A program made the translations under genes and the position numbers. A stretch of DNA of 50,720 nucleotides from Coleofasciculus sp. FACHB-1120 (GTDB taxonomy: Bacteria > Cyanobacteriota > Cyanobacteriia > Cyanobacteriales > FACHB-T130), in NCBI RefSeq assembly GCF_014698845.1, contig NZ_JACJTV010000039.1:1-50720 (forward strand). The letters run 5' to 3'. Below are positions 36,512-45,552 of this stretch, in pieces. Position 1 is the first letter of the stretch; the number at the start of each line of letters is the position of its first letter. A model generated the notes under the pieces. The model did no database searches and was not told the DNA's origin. It saw nothing but the letters and a program-made list of their open reading frames with translations.

Positions 36512-39500
36512 ATGGCTGAAATCCGCAATCGCAATACTGTTCGGGTAAACGAGGCTGGAAAGCAGAAACTCATAGAGGCTAAGGCTGCTAAACATATTTA
36601 TCGTAATTATAAAAAAAGCATTTGGACGTATTTGGACATTGCTGAAGCCTCTGGAGTGGGTGAAAAGACGGTTAAGCGGTTTTTCGCGGGACAATCTGTT
36701 GATTGTGATAATGCGATCGCGATCGCCTTATCCCTAAATTTAGAACTAGCAGAATTAATCGATCCAAAGTCAGATCCTCCACCTCCACCGCCAGAAAACC
36801 CGATTGGCTGGCGCGATATCTGCCACAAAATGCTGGAGGAACAGCTGAGGCGTTACCAATTCCGGCGACAGGCGACGGGTACGGGGTTGGGGCATGAGGT
36901 GGGTATTTATGTGCCGCTGGGATTGGTGAAACCAACAACTCAGCCGCGACGGGGTGAGGAGTTTTGCCCATCTCCAGATGAGGGGAGTTCACAATATCAG
37001 CTGAATGAGAAGGAAATTGAGAAACGGTTTGAAGCGGATGCGTTTCTCCGGGAGGTAATTGAGGCGGGGGAAGGCAAGACGATTGCGATTATTGGGGAAC
37101 CGGGGGCGGGGAAAAGTACGTGGTTAGAGCAAATTGCCCGTCATCTCAAGGATTCAGAAAATGTTTCCCGGTTGCCGATTTGCATTCAGCTAGGGAGTTT
37201 GGATGGGAAAACTTTGGAAGAGTATTTACTCCAGGTTTGGCTGAAGGAGGCGCTGTCTCTTCAAGGAATGGTGGTATCAGCCCAGATGCAAACTGAGTTG
37301 ATGCAGTTGTTTAATTCTCATCAGGTGTGGTTGCTGTTGGATGGGGTGGATGAAATACGGGCGGATACATCCACGGGGGGAAATTCGCCTCTACAAGGAA
37401 TTGTCAATCAGCTGAGGGGTTGGGTGGCGCAGGCGCAAACCCTGTTAACCTGTCGGCTGAATGTTTGGCAGGCGAACGATCGGGTAGTGCCGAATTGTGA
37501 TGTTTATCGCACCCTGGATTTTGAAGAGCCGCAGGTGGGGGAGTTTATTGGGGAGTGGTTTGCTAGGGCGGGGAAACCCCAGTTAGGGAAGCAGTTACGA
37601 GAGAAGTTGGGCGAGTCGGGGCAGGAACGGATTCGGGATTTGATTAGAAATCCTTTGCGGTTGGCGCTGTTGTGTCAAACCTGGGCGGTGAAGCAAGGGG
37701 AATTGCCGAAGACGAAGGCGACGCTTTACCAGCGATTTCGAGAAGATTTCTATGAGTGGAAAAAAAATGAGTTTCCCATCAGCTGGCAGCAACGGCAGGA
37801 GTTGAATGCAGCATTGGGAAGGTTGGCGGTTGCGGCAATTGAGAAGCAGACACCGCTGAGGGAGTCGCTGGCATATCAGGTGATGGGGGAATCTCTGTTT
37901 GAGTTAGCGCAGCGTATTGGTTGGCTAAATCTGGTGTACCGAGATGGGGAAACCGATGAACCTGTCTATGCGTTCTATCATCTGACGTTTCAGGAATATT
38001 TTGCAGCGCTGGCAATTGACGATTGGCACTTTTTCTTGACTCATGACAATGACAATCCTCAACCGTTACCGGGGAATATTTACCGCATTTTTGAGCCGCA
38101 GTGGAAAGAGGTAATTTTGCTATGGCTGGGGCGAGACAAGAGAGAAGTAGCAGATGAGCAGAAAGAGGGGTTTATTCAGGGATTGCTAGGGTTTGAAGAT
38201 GGGTGTGCGGAAGTCTTTCATAGACATCGATATAAAGGATTTTATGAGTTTCGAGCCTATTTTCTAGCCTCAGATGGGGTTGCTGAATTTCAGGATTGTA
38301 TCAAGGTAAATGAAATCGTAGAGCAAATCGTTAAGTGGGGCTTTGGCTTTTTCAACATTGACAAACAAGAGTGGCAGACATATCTCGAAGCGATTGCAGT
38401 GGGAGCGAGAGCATCACTATTGCAGACTAATTATGATATAGCTGTTAACAAACTAATTGACTTATTAGAAACTACTGAAAATGATAATACCCGTAAGAGT
38501 GCCGCTGAAACTTTGGGAAAAATTGACCCTGGCAACGAACAGGCGATCGCGACTTTAGTCAGAATTATGGAAGCTACAAATAAGGATATCTGTAGGAGTG
38601 CTGCTGAAAGTTTGGGGCAAATCGGTACTGGTAACGAACAGGCAATCACTGCTTTAGTCAGTATTTTGGAAACTACATATGAAGATGATTCTATCCATAT
38701 CTATAGTTTTGATATTTTGGAGAAAATTGGTACTGGCAACGAACAGGCGATTGCGGCTTTAGTCAAAATTGTGGAAACTAATAAAATTACAAAAATCCGT
38801 TGGCGTGCCGCTGAAACTTTGGGGCAAATTGGTACTGGCAACGAACAGGCGATTGCGACTTTAGCCAGAATTGTAGAAACTACTGAAGATGATTATACCC
38901 GTTGGAATACCGCTAGCAGTTTGGGGCAACTTGATCCTGGCAACGAACAGGCGATCGCGGCTTTAGTCAAAATTCTGGAAACTACTGAAGATGATTTGAA
39001 TCGTTGCTTTGCCGCTTCCAGCTTAGGGGAGATTGGCATTGGTAACGAACAAGCAATTACTGCTTTAGTCAGAATTTTGGAATCTACTGAAGATAAGCAT
39101 ATCAGTATGATTGCTGCTGACAGTTTGGGAATAATTGATCCTGGCAACGGACAGGCAATCGCTGCTTTACTCAGAATTTTGGAAACTACTGAAGATAATT
39201 TTACCCGTAGGCGTGCTGCTGACAGTTTAGGGAAAATTGGCATTGGCAATCAACAGGCAATCGCTGCTTTAGTCAGAATTCTGGAACCTACTGAAAATGA
39301 TTTTATGCGTTGGAGAGCCGCTTACAGTTTAGGGAAAATTGGCACTGGCAATCAACAGGCAATCGCGGCTTTAGTCAGAATTTTGGAAACTACTGAAGAT
39401 GGAGATACCCGTTCGATAGCCGCTAGCAGTTTGGGGGAAATTGTCACTGGCGACCGAGGCGTGATTGCGGCTTTAGTCAGAATTCTGGAAACTACTGAAA

Positions 39501-40216
39501 ATAAGGATACCTGTGGGAGAGCCGCTGACAGTTTGGGAAAAATTGTGGAAAATGACCAGATGCCCTCAGTTGTCTCAGCTTTGCAGCACTACCTCACCGA
39601 TGAAGTCTATGAAAGGAATTTTGACCTGTTCGAGAATTGTCACAAAATTATCTGGCAGTGCGCTCAAACTCTGCCTTACCCAACCTTTTATCAAGCTTGG
39701 CATCATCTACCTATCACTCCCCATCCAGAAGTTGCAGAAACTACCGAAGTTGGTTTCACTCCCTTGACTCAATGCCACAATTTGGCAGTATTCCCCGAAC
39801 TTCTTCACGCTGCCATTAACAAAGATCCTCAGATGTGGGACAAAGTACAACCCATTTGCATCGACAGCAGCAAATTCGAGAACCCAGATAACCCCGCCTC
39901 GGAAATTTACGCCGAGATGGTGATGCAAGGCTGTCCCGAACGTCAGAATGGGGAACCGGAAACGATGCAAGCTCTCAAAGTTTATTGTCAGCTAAAATGC
40001 CAGGAAGTCTTCCTAATTTTTTACGAAGATACAAGCGGCGAACCACCCAAAGGCTTCAGTCAAACTTTCCTCACATCTCTGAGCAAATTTCATAACGCGA
40101 GGAGAATTTGTGTAGTGAGCAAACAGCCTTGTAATCTCCAAGCATTCTCTCTCAGTCACCCGAATTTAGTTGCCGATATTGTGAGTTGGATTAGAGAGAA
40201 GATGATGGAAGAATAA
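36512..40216 (+). CDS. STAND NTPase: helix-turn-helix, NACHT domain, HEAT-like repeats
   Basis: 1234 residues from the ATG at 36512 (a TTG lies two codons earlier). Residues ~35-85 look like a Cro/CI-type helix-turn-helix (YLDIAEASGVGEKTVKRFFAGQ, then AIAIALSLNLELAELI). A proline-rich linker leads to a cyanobacterial pre-NACHT region (PIGWRDICHKMLEEQL, VGIYVPLGLVKP). The NACHT core has Walker A GEPGAGKST (~195-203) and Walker B VWLLLDGVDEI (~272-282), followed by winged-helix region LYQRFREDFYEW and FYHLTFQEYFAALAI. Then come ten HEAT-like repeats of 33-35 residues, and a C-terminal ~160-residue domain ending ARRICVVSKQPCNLQAFSLSHPNLVADIVSWI. STAND proteins oligomerise on sensing a ligand; bacterial NACHT proteins are known anti-phage factors. 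The effector here is not obvious. Confidence 0.9.
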   Translation: MAEIRNRNTVRVNEAGKQKLIEAKAAKHIYRNYKKSIWTYLDIAEASGVGEKTVKRFFAGQSVDCDNAIAIALSLNLELAELIDPKSDPPPPPPENPIGWRDICHKMLEEQLRRYQFRRQATGTGLGHEVGIYVPLGLVKPTTQPRRGEEFCPSPDEGSSQYQLNEKEIEKRFEADAFLREVIEAGEGKTIAIIGEPGAGKSTWLEQIARHLKDSENVSRLPICIQLGSLDGKTLEEYLLQVWLKEALSLQGMVVSAQMQTELMQLFNSHQVWLLLDGVDEIRADTSTGGNSPLQGIVNQLRGWVAQAQTLLTCRLNVWQANDRVVPNCDVYRTLDFEEPQVGEFIGEWFARAGKPQLGKQLREKLGESGQERIRDLIRNPLRLALLCQTWAVKQGELPKTKATLYQRFREDFYEWKKNEFPISWQQRQELNAALGRLAVAAIEKQTPLRESLAYQVMGESLFELAQRIGWLNLVYRDGETDEPVYAFYHLTFQEYFAALAIDDWHFFLTHDNDNPQPLPGNIYRIFEPQWKEVILLWLGRDKREVADEQKEGFIQGLLGFEDGCAEVFHRHRYKGFYEFRAYFLASDGVAEFQDCIKVNEIVEQIVKWGFGFFNIDKQEWQTYLEAIAVGARASLLQTNYDIAVNKLIDLLETTENDNTRKSAAETLGKIDPGNEQAIATLVRIMEATNKDICRSAAESLGQIGTGNEQAITALVSILETTYEDDSIHIYSFDILEKIGTGNEQAIAALVKIVETNKITKIRWRAAETLGQIGTGNEQAIATLARIVETTEDDYTRWNTASSLGQLDPGNEQAIAALVKILETTEDDLNRCFAASSLGEIGIGNEQAITALVRILESTEDKHISMIAADSLGIIDPGNGQAIAALLRILETTEDNFTRRRAADSLGKIGIGNQQAIAALVRILEPTENDFMRWRAAYSLGKIGTGNQQAIAALVRILETTEDGDTRSIAASSLGEIVTGDRGVIAALVRILETTENKDTCGRAADSLGKIVENDQMPSVVSALQHYLTDEVYERNFDLFENCHKIIWQCAQTLPYPTFYQAWHHLPITPHPEVAETTEVGFTPLTQCHNLAVFPELLHAAINKDPQMWDKVQPICIDSSKFENPDNPASEIYAEMVMQGCPERQNGEPETMQALKVYCQLKCQEVFLIFYEDTSGEPPKGFSQTFLTSLSKFHNARRICVVSKQPCNLQAFSLSHPNLVADIVSWIREKMMEE
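38522..39541 (+). repeat. ten tandem ~102-bp units encoding HEAT-like repeats
   Basis: Units begin at ATT-GGN/GAY codons and read I-G/D-T/P-G-N-E/Q-Q-A-I-x-A-L-V-R-I-L-E-T-T-E-D, then R-x-x-A-A-x-S-L-G-x. Eight are exactly 34 codons, one 33 and one 35, totalling 1020 bp. Conserved words such as GGCAACGAACAGGCGAT recur in most units at the DNA level, so the array looks homogenised rather than old. Confidence 0.85.
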
Positions 40217-40267
40217 AGCGCGATCGCTAATTTATTACAATAGTACCAAAGGCGTTATAAAAAGATT

Positions 40268-40507
40268 ATGACTACTAAATTAATTATTAACCCCTCATCC
40301 TTAGTATCCAAAGGTATCCAGATTAGTCAAGTAGATAACCTAAATCTCTTTAAGTTTACTGATGAGCTACAGTCTCGTATGGAAGAACTTTTAGAGAAAA
40401 AAAAGGCTGACTTACTGACACCAGAAGAAGTAGCCGAATTAGCTGCAATATTAGAACTAGATAGAATTTTTACCTTGATCAACGCTAAAATTATCGCTCA
40501 GGCATGA
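40268..40507 (+). CDS. small protein coupled to an HNH endonuclease gene
   Basis: 79 residues, soluble: a beta-like N-terminus (LIINPSSLVSKGIQISQVDN) followed by helices (DELQSRMEELLEKKKADLLTPEEVAELAAILELDRIFTLINAKIIAQ). The stop overlaps the HNH start in an ATGA, which indicates translational coupling. I recall similar small proteins directly before HNH genes in other cyanobacteria. Size and coupling are like an antitoxin or immunity partner, but no motif proves it. Confidence 0.75.
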   Translation: MTTKLIINPSSLVSKGIQISQVDNLNLFKFTDELQSRMEELLEKKKADLLTPEEVAELAAILELDRIFTLINAKIIAQA

Positions 40508-40956
40508 CAATCAATGACATCACTCGCCAGTTAGTGCGGCAACGAGCAAAATACCTGTGCGAATACTGCCACTCTTCAGAAAAAGCAAGTGCGACAAGGT
40601 TCACGCTCGATCATATAATACCGCAGTCGCTCGGTGGGTCAGATGAGTCCGATAATTTAGCATTAGCTTGCCAGCGTTGTAATGAACGACGCTATAACTT
40701 TACAGTTGCGACAGATCCACAGACTCAAGCAATCGTTCCTTTATTTAATCCACGTCAGCAACAGTGGTCAGAGCATTTTATTTGGACAGCAGATGCTTTG
40801 AATATTTTAGGGCAAACTCCAATAGGTCGAGCAACTTGCGATCGCCTTGACCTGAATGATGAACGCTATGATGAGGATGATTCCATTCGTACAGCTAGGC
40901 AGCTTTGGGTGCAAGGTGGTTGGCATCCGCCTATTGAAGATCCACGTCACAGATAG
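40504..40956 (+). CDS. HNH endonuclease
   Basis: 150 residues. A classic HNH domain: structural zinc pair CEYC (about residues 19-22), the catalytic strand TRFTLDHIIPQSLGGSDESDNLALACQRCNERR with the His of LDHIIP, the Asn of DNLALAC and the second zinc pair C-x2-C. The C-terminal ~80 residues (FNPRQQQWSEHFIW, LNDERYDEDDSIRTARQLWVQGGWHPP) are a common extension in cyanobacterial HNH proteins. It is a DNA-cutting or nicking enzyme of unknown role: stand-alone members may be restriction, toxin or mobile enzymes. It follows a STAND gene by about 50 bp plus the small gene, and precedes a broken copy of the STAND gene's end. Confidence 0.9.
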   Translation: MTINDITRQLVRQRAKYLCEYCHSSEKASATRFTLDHIIPQSLGGSDESDNLALACQRCNERRYNFTVATDPQTQAIVPLFNPRQQQWSEHFIWTADALNILGQTPIGRATCDRLDLNDERYDEDDSIRTARQLWVQGGWHPPIEDPRHR

Positions 40957-40974
40957 AAATTTTTTTTAATAACA

Positions 40975-41047
40975 AATCAGCCTAAGTTGGTTGCAGATAT
41001 TGTGAGTTAGATTTGGGAGAAAATATTAGAAGATTAGAGTGCGATCG
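40975..41047 (+). pseudogene. decayed 3' end of a STAND/NACHT gene
   Basis: This stretch aligns without gaps to the last codons and downstream bases of the STAND gene (40154-40226), matching at about three quarters of positions. In the homologous frame it reads NQPKLVADIVS-stop-IWEKILED-stop, against SHPNLVADIVSWIREKMMEE-stop in the intact gene; Trp has become a TAG stop. Even the GCGATCG just after the stop is retained. Nothing longer upstream matches: the HNH gene ends at 40956. Confidence 0.8.
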
Positions 41048-41071
41048 TTTCTCCTTCCTCTTTATATCAAT

Positions 41072-41347
41072 TCACTCAGGCTGCTTGTGGTGAGTTGCCA
41101 AACCCGCGATAAAAGCCCCCACAACCATTCCACCCCACAAGCCGCTGCTGCTGCCTTGCATATAAGCTCCCGGCATCATCCAAGCTTGGCACGCCGTCTT
41201 GAATGCTGCGAATTCCAAGGTATTTTTTGTCATATTTTCGCAGCGTTGGTTATCAGCCAGTAACTTAATTTGTACCCCCATGTAAGCACCGAAACAACCC
41301 GATGCTAACGCCATAAAAGTACAAATTAACATCCGTTTTTTATTCAT
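41072..41347 (-). CDS. small hypothetical membrane protein
   Basis: 91 residues. Two hydrophobic segments: MLICTFMALASGCFGAYMGVQI (signal anchor or first helix) and SGLWGGMVVGAFIAGLATHH (second helix). Between them is a loop with two Cys (NQRCENM and KTACQAW) that could pair outside the membrane. No family recognised. It lies between the STAND-gene remnant (convergent) and the 41418-41490 hairpin. Confidence 0.6.
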   Translation of the reverse strand: MNKKRMLICTFMALASGCFGAYMGVQIKLLADNQRCENMTKNTLEFAAFKTACQAWMMPGAYMQGSSSGLWGGMVVGAFIAGLATHHKQPE

Positions 41348-41417
41348 GGCTAACAGCTAATGGCTAATTATTTTTAATGGTTAATGATATCAAATCCGGT
41401 TTATTCCCCAGTCGCCG

Positions 41418-41490
41418 GAACCCCACCCCGCCACAGCCTGCGGCTCCGGCTCCCCTCCCCGCAAGCGGGGAGGGGCTGGGGGTGGGGTTC
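41418..41490. repeat. nested GC-rich double hairpin (dispersed element)
   Basis: Outer arms GAACCCCACCCC (41418-41429) and GGGGTGGGGTTC (41479-41490) are exact complements; inside, CCCCTCCCCGC (41452-41462) and GCGGGGAGGGG (41465-41475) pair around AA. On the plus strand a short T run follows. It sits just after the ppc stop on the minus strand and can block transcription from either side. Confidence 0.7.
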
Positions 41491-41513
41491 TTTTACGGAT
41501 TAGCCATCAACCA

Positions 41514-44500
41514 TCAACCCGTGTTCCGCATCCCGGCAGCAATCCCATTAATCGTTAACAGCGCCCCGCGTAGCAATTCGCCTTTACTGTAACGAGAATG
41601 GACGACACCAGAGGCTGCTTGCTTACCATGTTGACGCAGGCGTTTTAGCAGAGAGACTTGCAAGAAGCCCAGAGGGACAATCGTGCCGTTGCGTAACTGC
41701 ACAGACCTTTGCAGGACTGGATCGCCATCCAACAGCCGTTTGTGACCCGCAATCATCAGGACTAAATCGCAAGTGAGGTGAAACTCGCTCTTGATTTGCT
41801 CAAACAAGGCTTCAAAGCGATCGCGATCTTCCGGTCGAGATAACTCCCGCACGTAGTGGTGAGCAATCTGCAAATCGACTTTCGACAACGTCATTTCTGC
41901 TTTAGAAATCGCCATCTTGAAGAAAGGCCACTTGAAATAGAAATAACGCAGCAGCTTCAGATTTTCCTCTGGTTCTTCATTCAAGAACTCTTGCAATGCC
42001 GTTCCGACGCCGTACCAACTCGGCAGCAGGAAGCGCGTTTGCGTCCAGCTAAAGACCCAAGGAATCGCCCGCAGACTTGCTAAATCCTTTTTACCGCCGC
42101 GACGGGCAGGACGAGAGCTGATTTGCAATTGACTGATTTCTTCGATGGGCGTCACCTGGTGGAAGAAATCGACTAAATCCGGTTGCTCGTAAATCAAGGC
42201 GCGATAGTGGGCACGCGATCGCGTCGCCAACTCTTCCATGATTTCGTTCCACGGCTGAATATCATCAAACCCGGTTCGGAGCAAGCTTGCCTGAATCACC
42301 GCGGTTGTTACGGCTTCTAGGTTGTACAGAGCTAATTCTGGCAACGAGTATTTAGAAGCCAGCACTTCCCCCTGTTCGGTAATTTTGATCCGCCCATTGA
42401 TACTATGACCAGGTTGAGCCAGGATTGCTTCGTAGGCGGGACCGCCGCCGCGACCAACCGAACCGCCGCGCCCGTGGAAAATCCGTAAGGCGATGCCGTA
42501 CTGTTCGGCGATTTTTTGTAGCACTTTCTGAGCTTTATGGATTTCCCAGTTACTGCTCAAGAAGCCGGAATCCTTGTTGCTGTCTGAGTAGCCCAGCATG
42601 ACTTCTTGCAGGTTAAACGTGGGAGATTCCAAGTAGGCAAGTTGGTTTGAATCTTCAACCTTTACCGTTTGCGAACCTTCAACGTTTTCGTAGCCTCCGG
42701 CAAGACAAGCGCGATACAAAGGCAGTTCAAACAAATCTTGCATGACTGAAGGTGCCCGCTTCAGGTCTTCCACCGTTTCAAACAGCGGCACTACCATGAT
42801 GCTGCTCTTTCCCGTGGAGGGGTCATACAGACCCGCTTCTTTTGCCAGCAGCAGCACTTCCAGAACGTCGCTGGCTTCCCGGTTCATGCTGATGATGTAA
42901 GTTTGGCAGACTTGAGCGCCAAACTCTAGCTGGAGCTGCCGCAGCATTCGGAAGGTTTCAACCGTTTCGCAAGTTTTTTCAGAAAATGGCAATTCTGCTG
43001 GGATTAGGGGGCGCTTGGTTTGCAGTTCTGTTGCCAGCCACAGCGCTCGCTCAGCTTCCGATAGCTCATTGTATGGCTTGGGCAGAATTTGCAGGTATTG
43101 GGTAATTTCGTTGAAGGTGTCGGAATGGCGGGTGCTTTCCTGGCGAATATCTAAGTGCGCCAAGTTGAAGCCATAGACTTCCGCCTGACAAATTAAATTT
43201 TCCAGATCCCGGCATGATAAACCCGTCTCAATCAGATTCCGGTGAATCAGCCGCAGTTCTGCCAGAAACTCTTCTCCAGAGCGGTAAACGACGTGAGACT
43301 GGCTATCGGAGATTTGCCGATGCAAGTTTTCGCCATCCGAGAGTCGCCGGTTGCGATCGCTCGTATTTTGCAGACGCTGCTGAATGTATGCCAGCTTCAG
43401 GCGGTAAGGCTCTTGTCGGTATCGAATTGCCAGCTGCTCGTATACCTCTGGCATTTGCGACCGATCCTGCTCCAACGAGTCCAGCAAATCTGGCAAGACA
43501 TCGCTCCAGTGCAACGACAAGCTGAGCTGATTCGTCAGTTGCCGCAACGATTGGATATATTTCTCCAGCACTAAACCGCGCTGATAGCAAGCGGTTTGCC
43601 AGGTTACTTTCGGTGTGACTGAGGGGTTTCCATCCCGATCTGCCCCCACCCAAGAACCGAACTGGCAGAAGTTATTTACAGGGGGAGTGATTCCCGGAAA
43701 AGAAGCTTTTAAGGCGCGTTTTAGGCGTTGATGAAGCTGGGGAATCGTATCAAACAACACTTCTTGGAAGTAGTGGAGGGTGTAATCCACTTCATCCAAC
43801 ACGGTTGGTTTAAATTGATGCAATTCGTCGGTGCGCCACCAGAGGCGAATTTCTTCGGTTAATTGTTCGATGAAAGCCTCAGCTTCCCAAGAAGTTGTCA
43901 AACCGAGGGATCTAAATTCTTCTTCTGCCTGGTCTAGCTGTTGCAGAATTTTTGCAATCCGTTGCTGTTTCCCCCGAATCGTATGGCGAACAATTTCCGT
44001 GGGGTGAGCGGTAAAAACTAGCCGCACATCCAGATTGTCAATCAACCGCTGGATTTGCTGCGGAGGCACATTCATCTGGCGCAAATGGGGAAACAATCCG
44101 TGGAATGTCCCGGCATTTCGTTTGGCTGTGCTGTCGTGTTGCCAGCTTTTTTCGAGCAAATCCGCGCCAGGCCCGCCGTTTTGGTTTTCTTCCTCCATTT
44201 CTGGCGACAACACAATGGCGGAGTCCCCATCTCCTTGCGGACTGGGGAGGTTACGCGGTGCTGCCTCACTAGCCGGAGCGTTGTAGGTAGCACGTCGGGA
44301 AAGCTGCTGATCTCGCTGTTCGTAGTGCTGTTCGACGATGTTAATCAGCTGAAAGTAGAGAGCAAAGGCACGCGAGGCTCGAATCGCGGCGTTGAGGTCA
44401 AGCTTTTCGATCAGCTGAGGCACTGATTCTGGCAATTCTGTTGCCTGTCCTTCTGGCGAACACCTCGATCGGAGTTGATTTAGCAGATCGACCAGTTCCT

Positions 44501-44627
44501 GACCGCATTCCTGCTGGAGAACAGAACCCCATAAGTCCTCCACAACTTTGAGGCGATGACGTAAAAATAGAGCAGAAGTAGATGTTACCGTCAATTGCTG
44601 ATCCGTCGATTGCAGTAGGAAACTCAT
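41514..44627 (-). CDS. ppc: phosphoenolpyruvate carboxylase
   Basis: 1037 residues, the usual long cyanobacterial form. It fixes bicarbonate onto PEP to give oxaloacetate, replenishing the TCA cycle and aspartate family; cytoplasmic homotetramer. Catalytic His in [13 protein letters not shown] (His ~208), substrate loop [19 protein letters not shown] (about residue 710), tetramer/regulatory region near [18 protein letters not shown], and the invariant C-terminus MRNTG. The plant-type N-terminal regulatory serine is absent. A Gly/Glu-rich insert at ~115-165 is typical of the cyanobacterial N-terminal region. The start at 44625-44627 is the only good ATG. Confidence 0.97.
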   Translation of the reverse strand: MSFLLQSTDQQLTVTSTSALFLRHRLKVVEDLWGSVLQQECGQELVDLLNQLRSRCSPEGQATELPESVPQLIEKLDLNAAIRASRAFALYFQLINIVEQHYEQRDQQLSRRATYNAPASEAAPRNLPSPQGDGDSAIVLSPEMEEENQNGGPGADLLEKSWQHDSTAKRNAGTFHGLFPHLRQMNVPPQQIQRLIDNLDVRLVFTAHPTEIVRHTIRGKQQRIAKILQQLDQAEEEFRSLGLTTSWEAEAFIEQLTEEIRLWWRTDELHQFKPTVLDEVDYTLHYFQEVLFDTIPQLHQRLKRALKASFPGITPPVNNFCQFGSWVGADRDGNPSVTPKVTWQTACYQRGLVLEKYIQSLRQLTNQLSLSLHWSDVLPDLLDSLEQDRSQMPEVYEQLAIRYRQEPYRLKLAYIQQRLQNTSDRNRRLSDGENLHRQISDSQSHVVYRSGEEFLAELRLIHRNLIETGLSCRDLENLICQAEVYGFNLAHLDIRQESTRHSDTFNEITQYLQILPKPYNELSEAERALWLATELQTKRPLIPAELPFSEKTCETVETFRMLRQLQLEFGAQVCQTYIISMNREASDVLEVLLLAKEAGLYDPSTGKSSIMVVPLFETVEDLKRAPSVMQDLFELPLYRACLAGGYENVEGSQTVKVEDSNQLAYLESPTFNLQEVMLGYSDSNKDSGFLSSNWEIHKAQKVLQKIAEQYGIALRIFHGRGGSVGRGGGPAYEAILAQPGHSINGRIKITEQGEVLASKYSLPELALYNLEAVTTAVIQASLLRTGFDDIQPWNEIMEELATRSRAHYRALIYEQPDLVDFFHQVTPIEEISQLQISSRPARRGGKKDLASLRAIPWVFSWTQTRFLLPSWYGVGTALQEFLNEEPEENLKLLRYFYFKWPFFKMAISKAEMTLSKVDLQIAHHYVRELSRPEDRDRFEALFEQIKSEFHLTCDLVLMIAGHKRLLDGDPVLQRSVQLRNGTIVPLGFLQVSLLKRLRQHGKQAASGVVHSRYSKGELLRGALLTINGIAAGMRNTG

Positions 44628-44751
44628 AGAGTCTATTCTCTCTGAAGAAGAATAATCACCTAATTTTAGGATTTATCGTCCCAGCAAGTGGTTTACAGCG
44701 AACACCAACTGGGTTTTCTGGCAAAAGGGAGGAGCGATCGCATCCTACTGG

Positions 44752-44791
44752 GTAGGGGAAGGGGAGGCTATTTTTGCTCCCCCTCCTCTAC
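44752..44791 (-). terminator. GC-rich hairpin overlapping a stop codon
   Basis: GTAGGGGAAGGGGAG (44752-44766) pairs with CTCCCCCTCCTCTAC (44777-44791), with two G-T wobbles and a 10-nt loop. It overlaps the end of the 83-residue gene on the minus strand and is upstream of ppc. It likely terminates the former. Confidence 0.45.
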
Positions 44792-45039
44792 TCTTCCTGA
44801 TTCCCCACTTCCGCTGATGGGGTTTCTGAGTTGGGTACGTGGAGAACCGGCAAGCGATCGCCTCGAAACACTTCCTCGCTACTTTGCCCAATGGCGCATA
44901 GCAATTCGCTGACTGCTTTGAGACCTAAAACACCGAGTAGCATCGGCACCGTGGCTAAACTCAACCAGATTTCGGGACTTGCAGACGAACTTGCATCTTC
45001 GGCAGTTGACGGTTGCTTTTTGTTAGGAAGAGTTTGCAT
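44788..45039 (-). CDS. small conserved membrane protein
   Basis: 83 residues from the ATG at 45037-45039; the frame opens seven codons earlier with a TTG. One transmembrane helix (IWLSLATVPMLLGVLGLKAVSELL) lies between a Ser/Ala-rich N-terminus and the cytoplasmic-looking segment IGQSSEEVFRGDRLPVLHVP. I recall the motif SEEVFRGDRLPVL in small cyanobacterial proteins of unknown function. It lies upstream of ppc on the same strand, separated by 160 bp and a hairpin. Confidence 0.7.
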   Translation of the reverse strand: MQTLPNKKQPSTAEDASSSASPEIWLSLATVPMLLGVLGLKAVSELLCAIGQSSEEVFRGDRLPVLHVPNSETPSAEVGNQEE

Positions 45040-45552
45040 GGGAGGAAGTCTAGATGACAACTAAATTTTTTGTAGAAAAACAAATAAAAGCGGTCAGATT
45101 TTTAGATAACGCAGGGGGCGCTTATCTCTACTAGTTTATTAGTCTGAATAATACAGCGATAACCTCCGAGGGCATAGCTAGGAATAAAACAGACTCCTCA
45201 GCGCTGCTGTCTTAAGCAGGAGGCGTCCGGTAAATACTTATCTCAGGGGGGCAATAATTCCGTAGCACCAATGTCAGTCTTGTGTAAGACTACTCAGAAT
45301 CTAGAAGCAATTGTACAAAGCTTCGGGACGTTTGGAGCGGTTAACACTTGCTGAAGTATGAAGTATGAAGTATTAAGTATGAAGTGTGAAGTGTGAAGTA
45401 TATCCTGAAATTTTGGTGCTAAACCAATTTTTCATCCTTCGTGACAACCTTTAAGCGCGACTTCCGATCGCAACGGGTGCGCCCTCCGGGCTACAGCGTT
45501 CATACTTCATCCTTGTTTTTATCTGTTGCAAGTCCAGGGTACTTTCATTGTG
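45040..45552. other. gene-free stretch with heptamer repeats
   Basis: Intergenic region between two divergent genes. It carries the seven-unit TGAAGTA tract (45352-45400); CATACTTCATCCTT (about 45500-45513) is an inverted match to that tract. There is a short GTCTT/AAGAC hairpin near 45279-45292. No credible ORF. Confidence 0.45.
45352..45400. repeat. STRR-type heptamer tract (TGAAGTA, seven units)
   Basis: TGAAGTA at 45352, 45359 and 45366, TTAAGTA at 45373, TGAAGTG at 45380 and 45387, TGAAGTA at 45394. The exact 7-bp period is the hallmark of the short tandemly repeated repetitive sequences of cyanobacteria. It lies about 150 bp upstream of the DUF1574 gene. Confidence 0.85.

Noticed and set aside
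38522-39541. Regular direct repeats that could suggest a CRISPR array
   Set aside because: The period is about 102 bp and every unit stays in frame within a 1234-residue protein; repeats are imperfect and there are no unique spacers.
41377-41592. 71-codon frame across the nested hairpin
   Set aside because: It translates the palindrome into Pro/Ala and Gly tracts and runs into the ppc gene on the other strand.
44788-45039. Small gene as a co-transcribed PEPC regulator
   Set aside because: It is upstream of ppc on the same strand, but a strong hairpin and 160 bp separate them and nothing in the sequence links it to PEPC.
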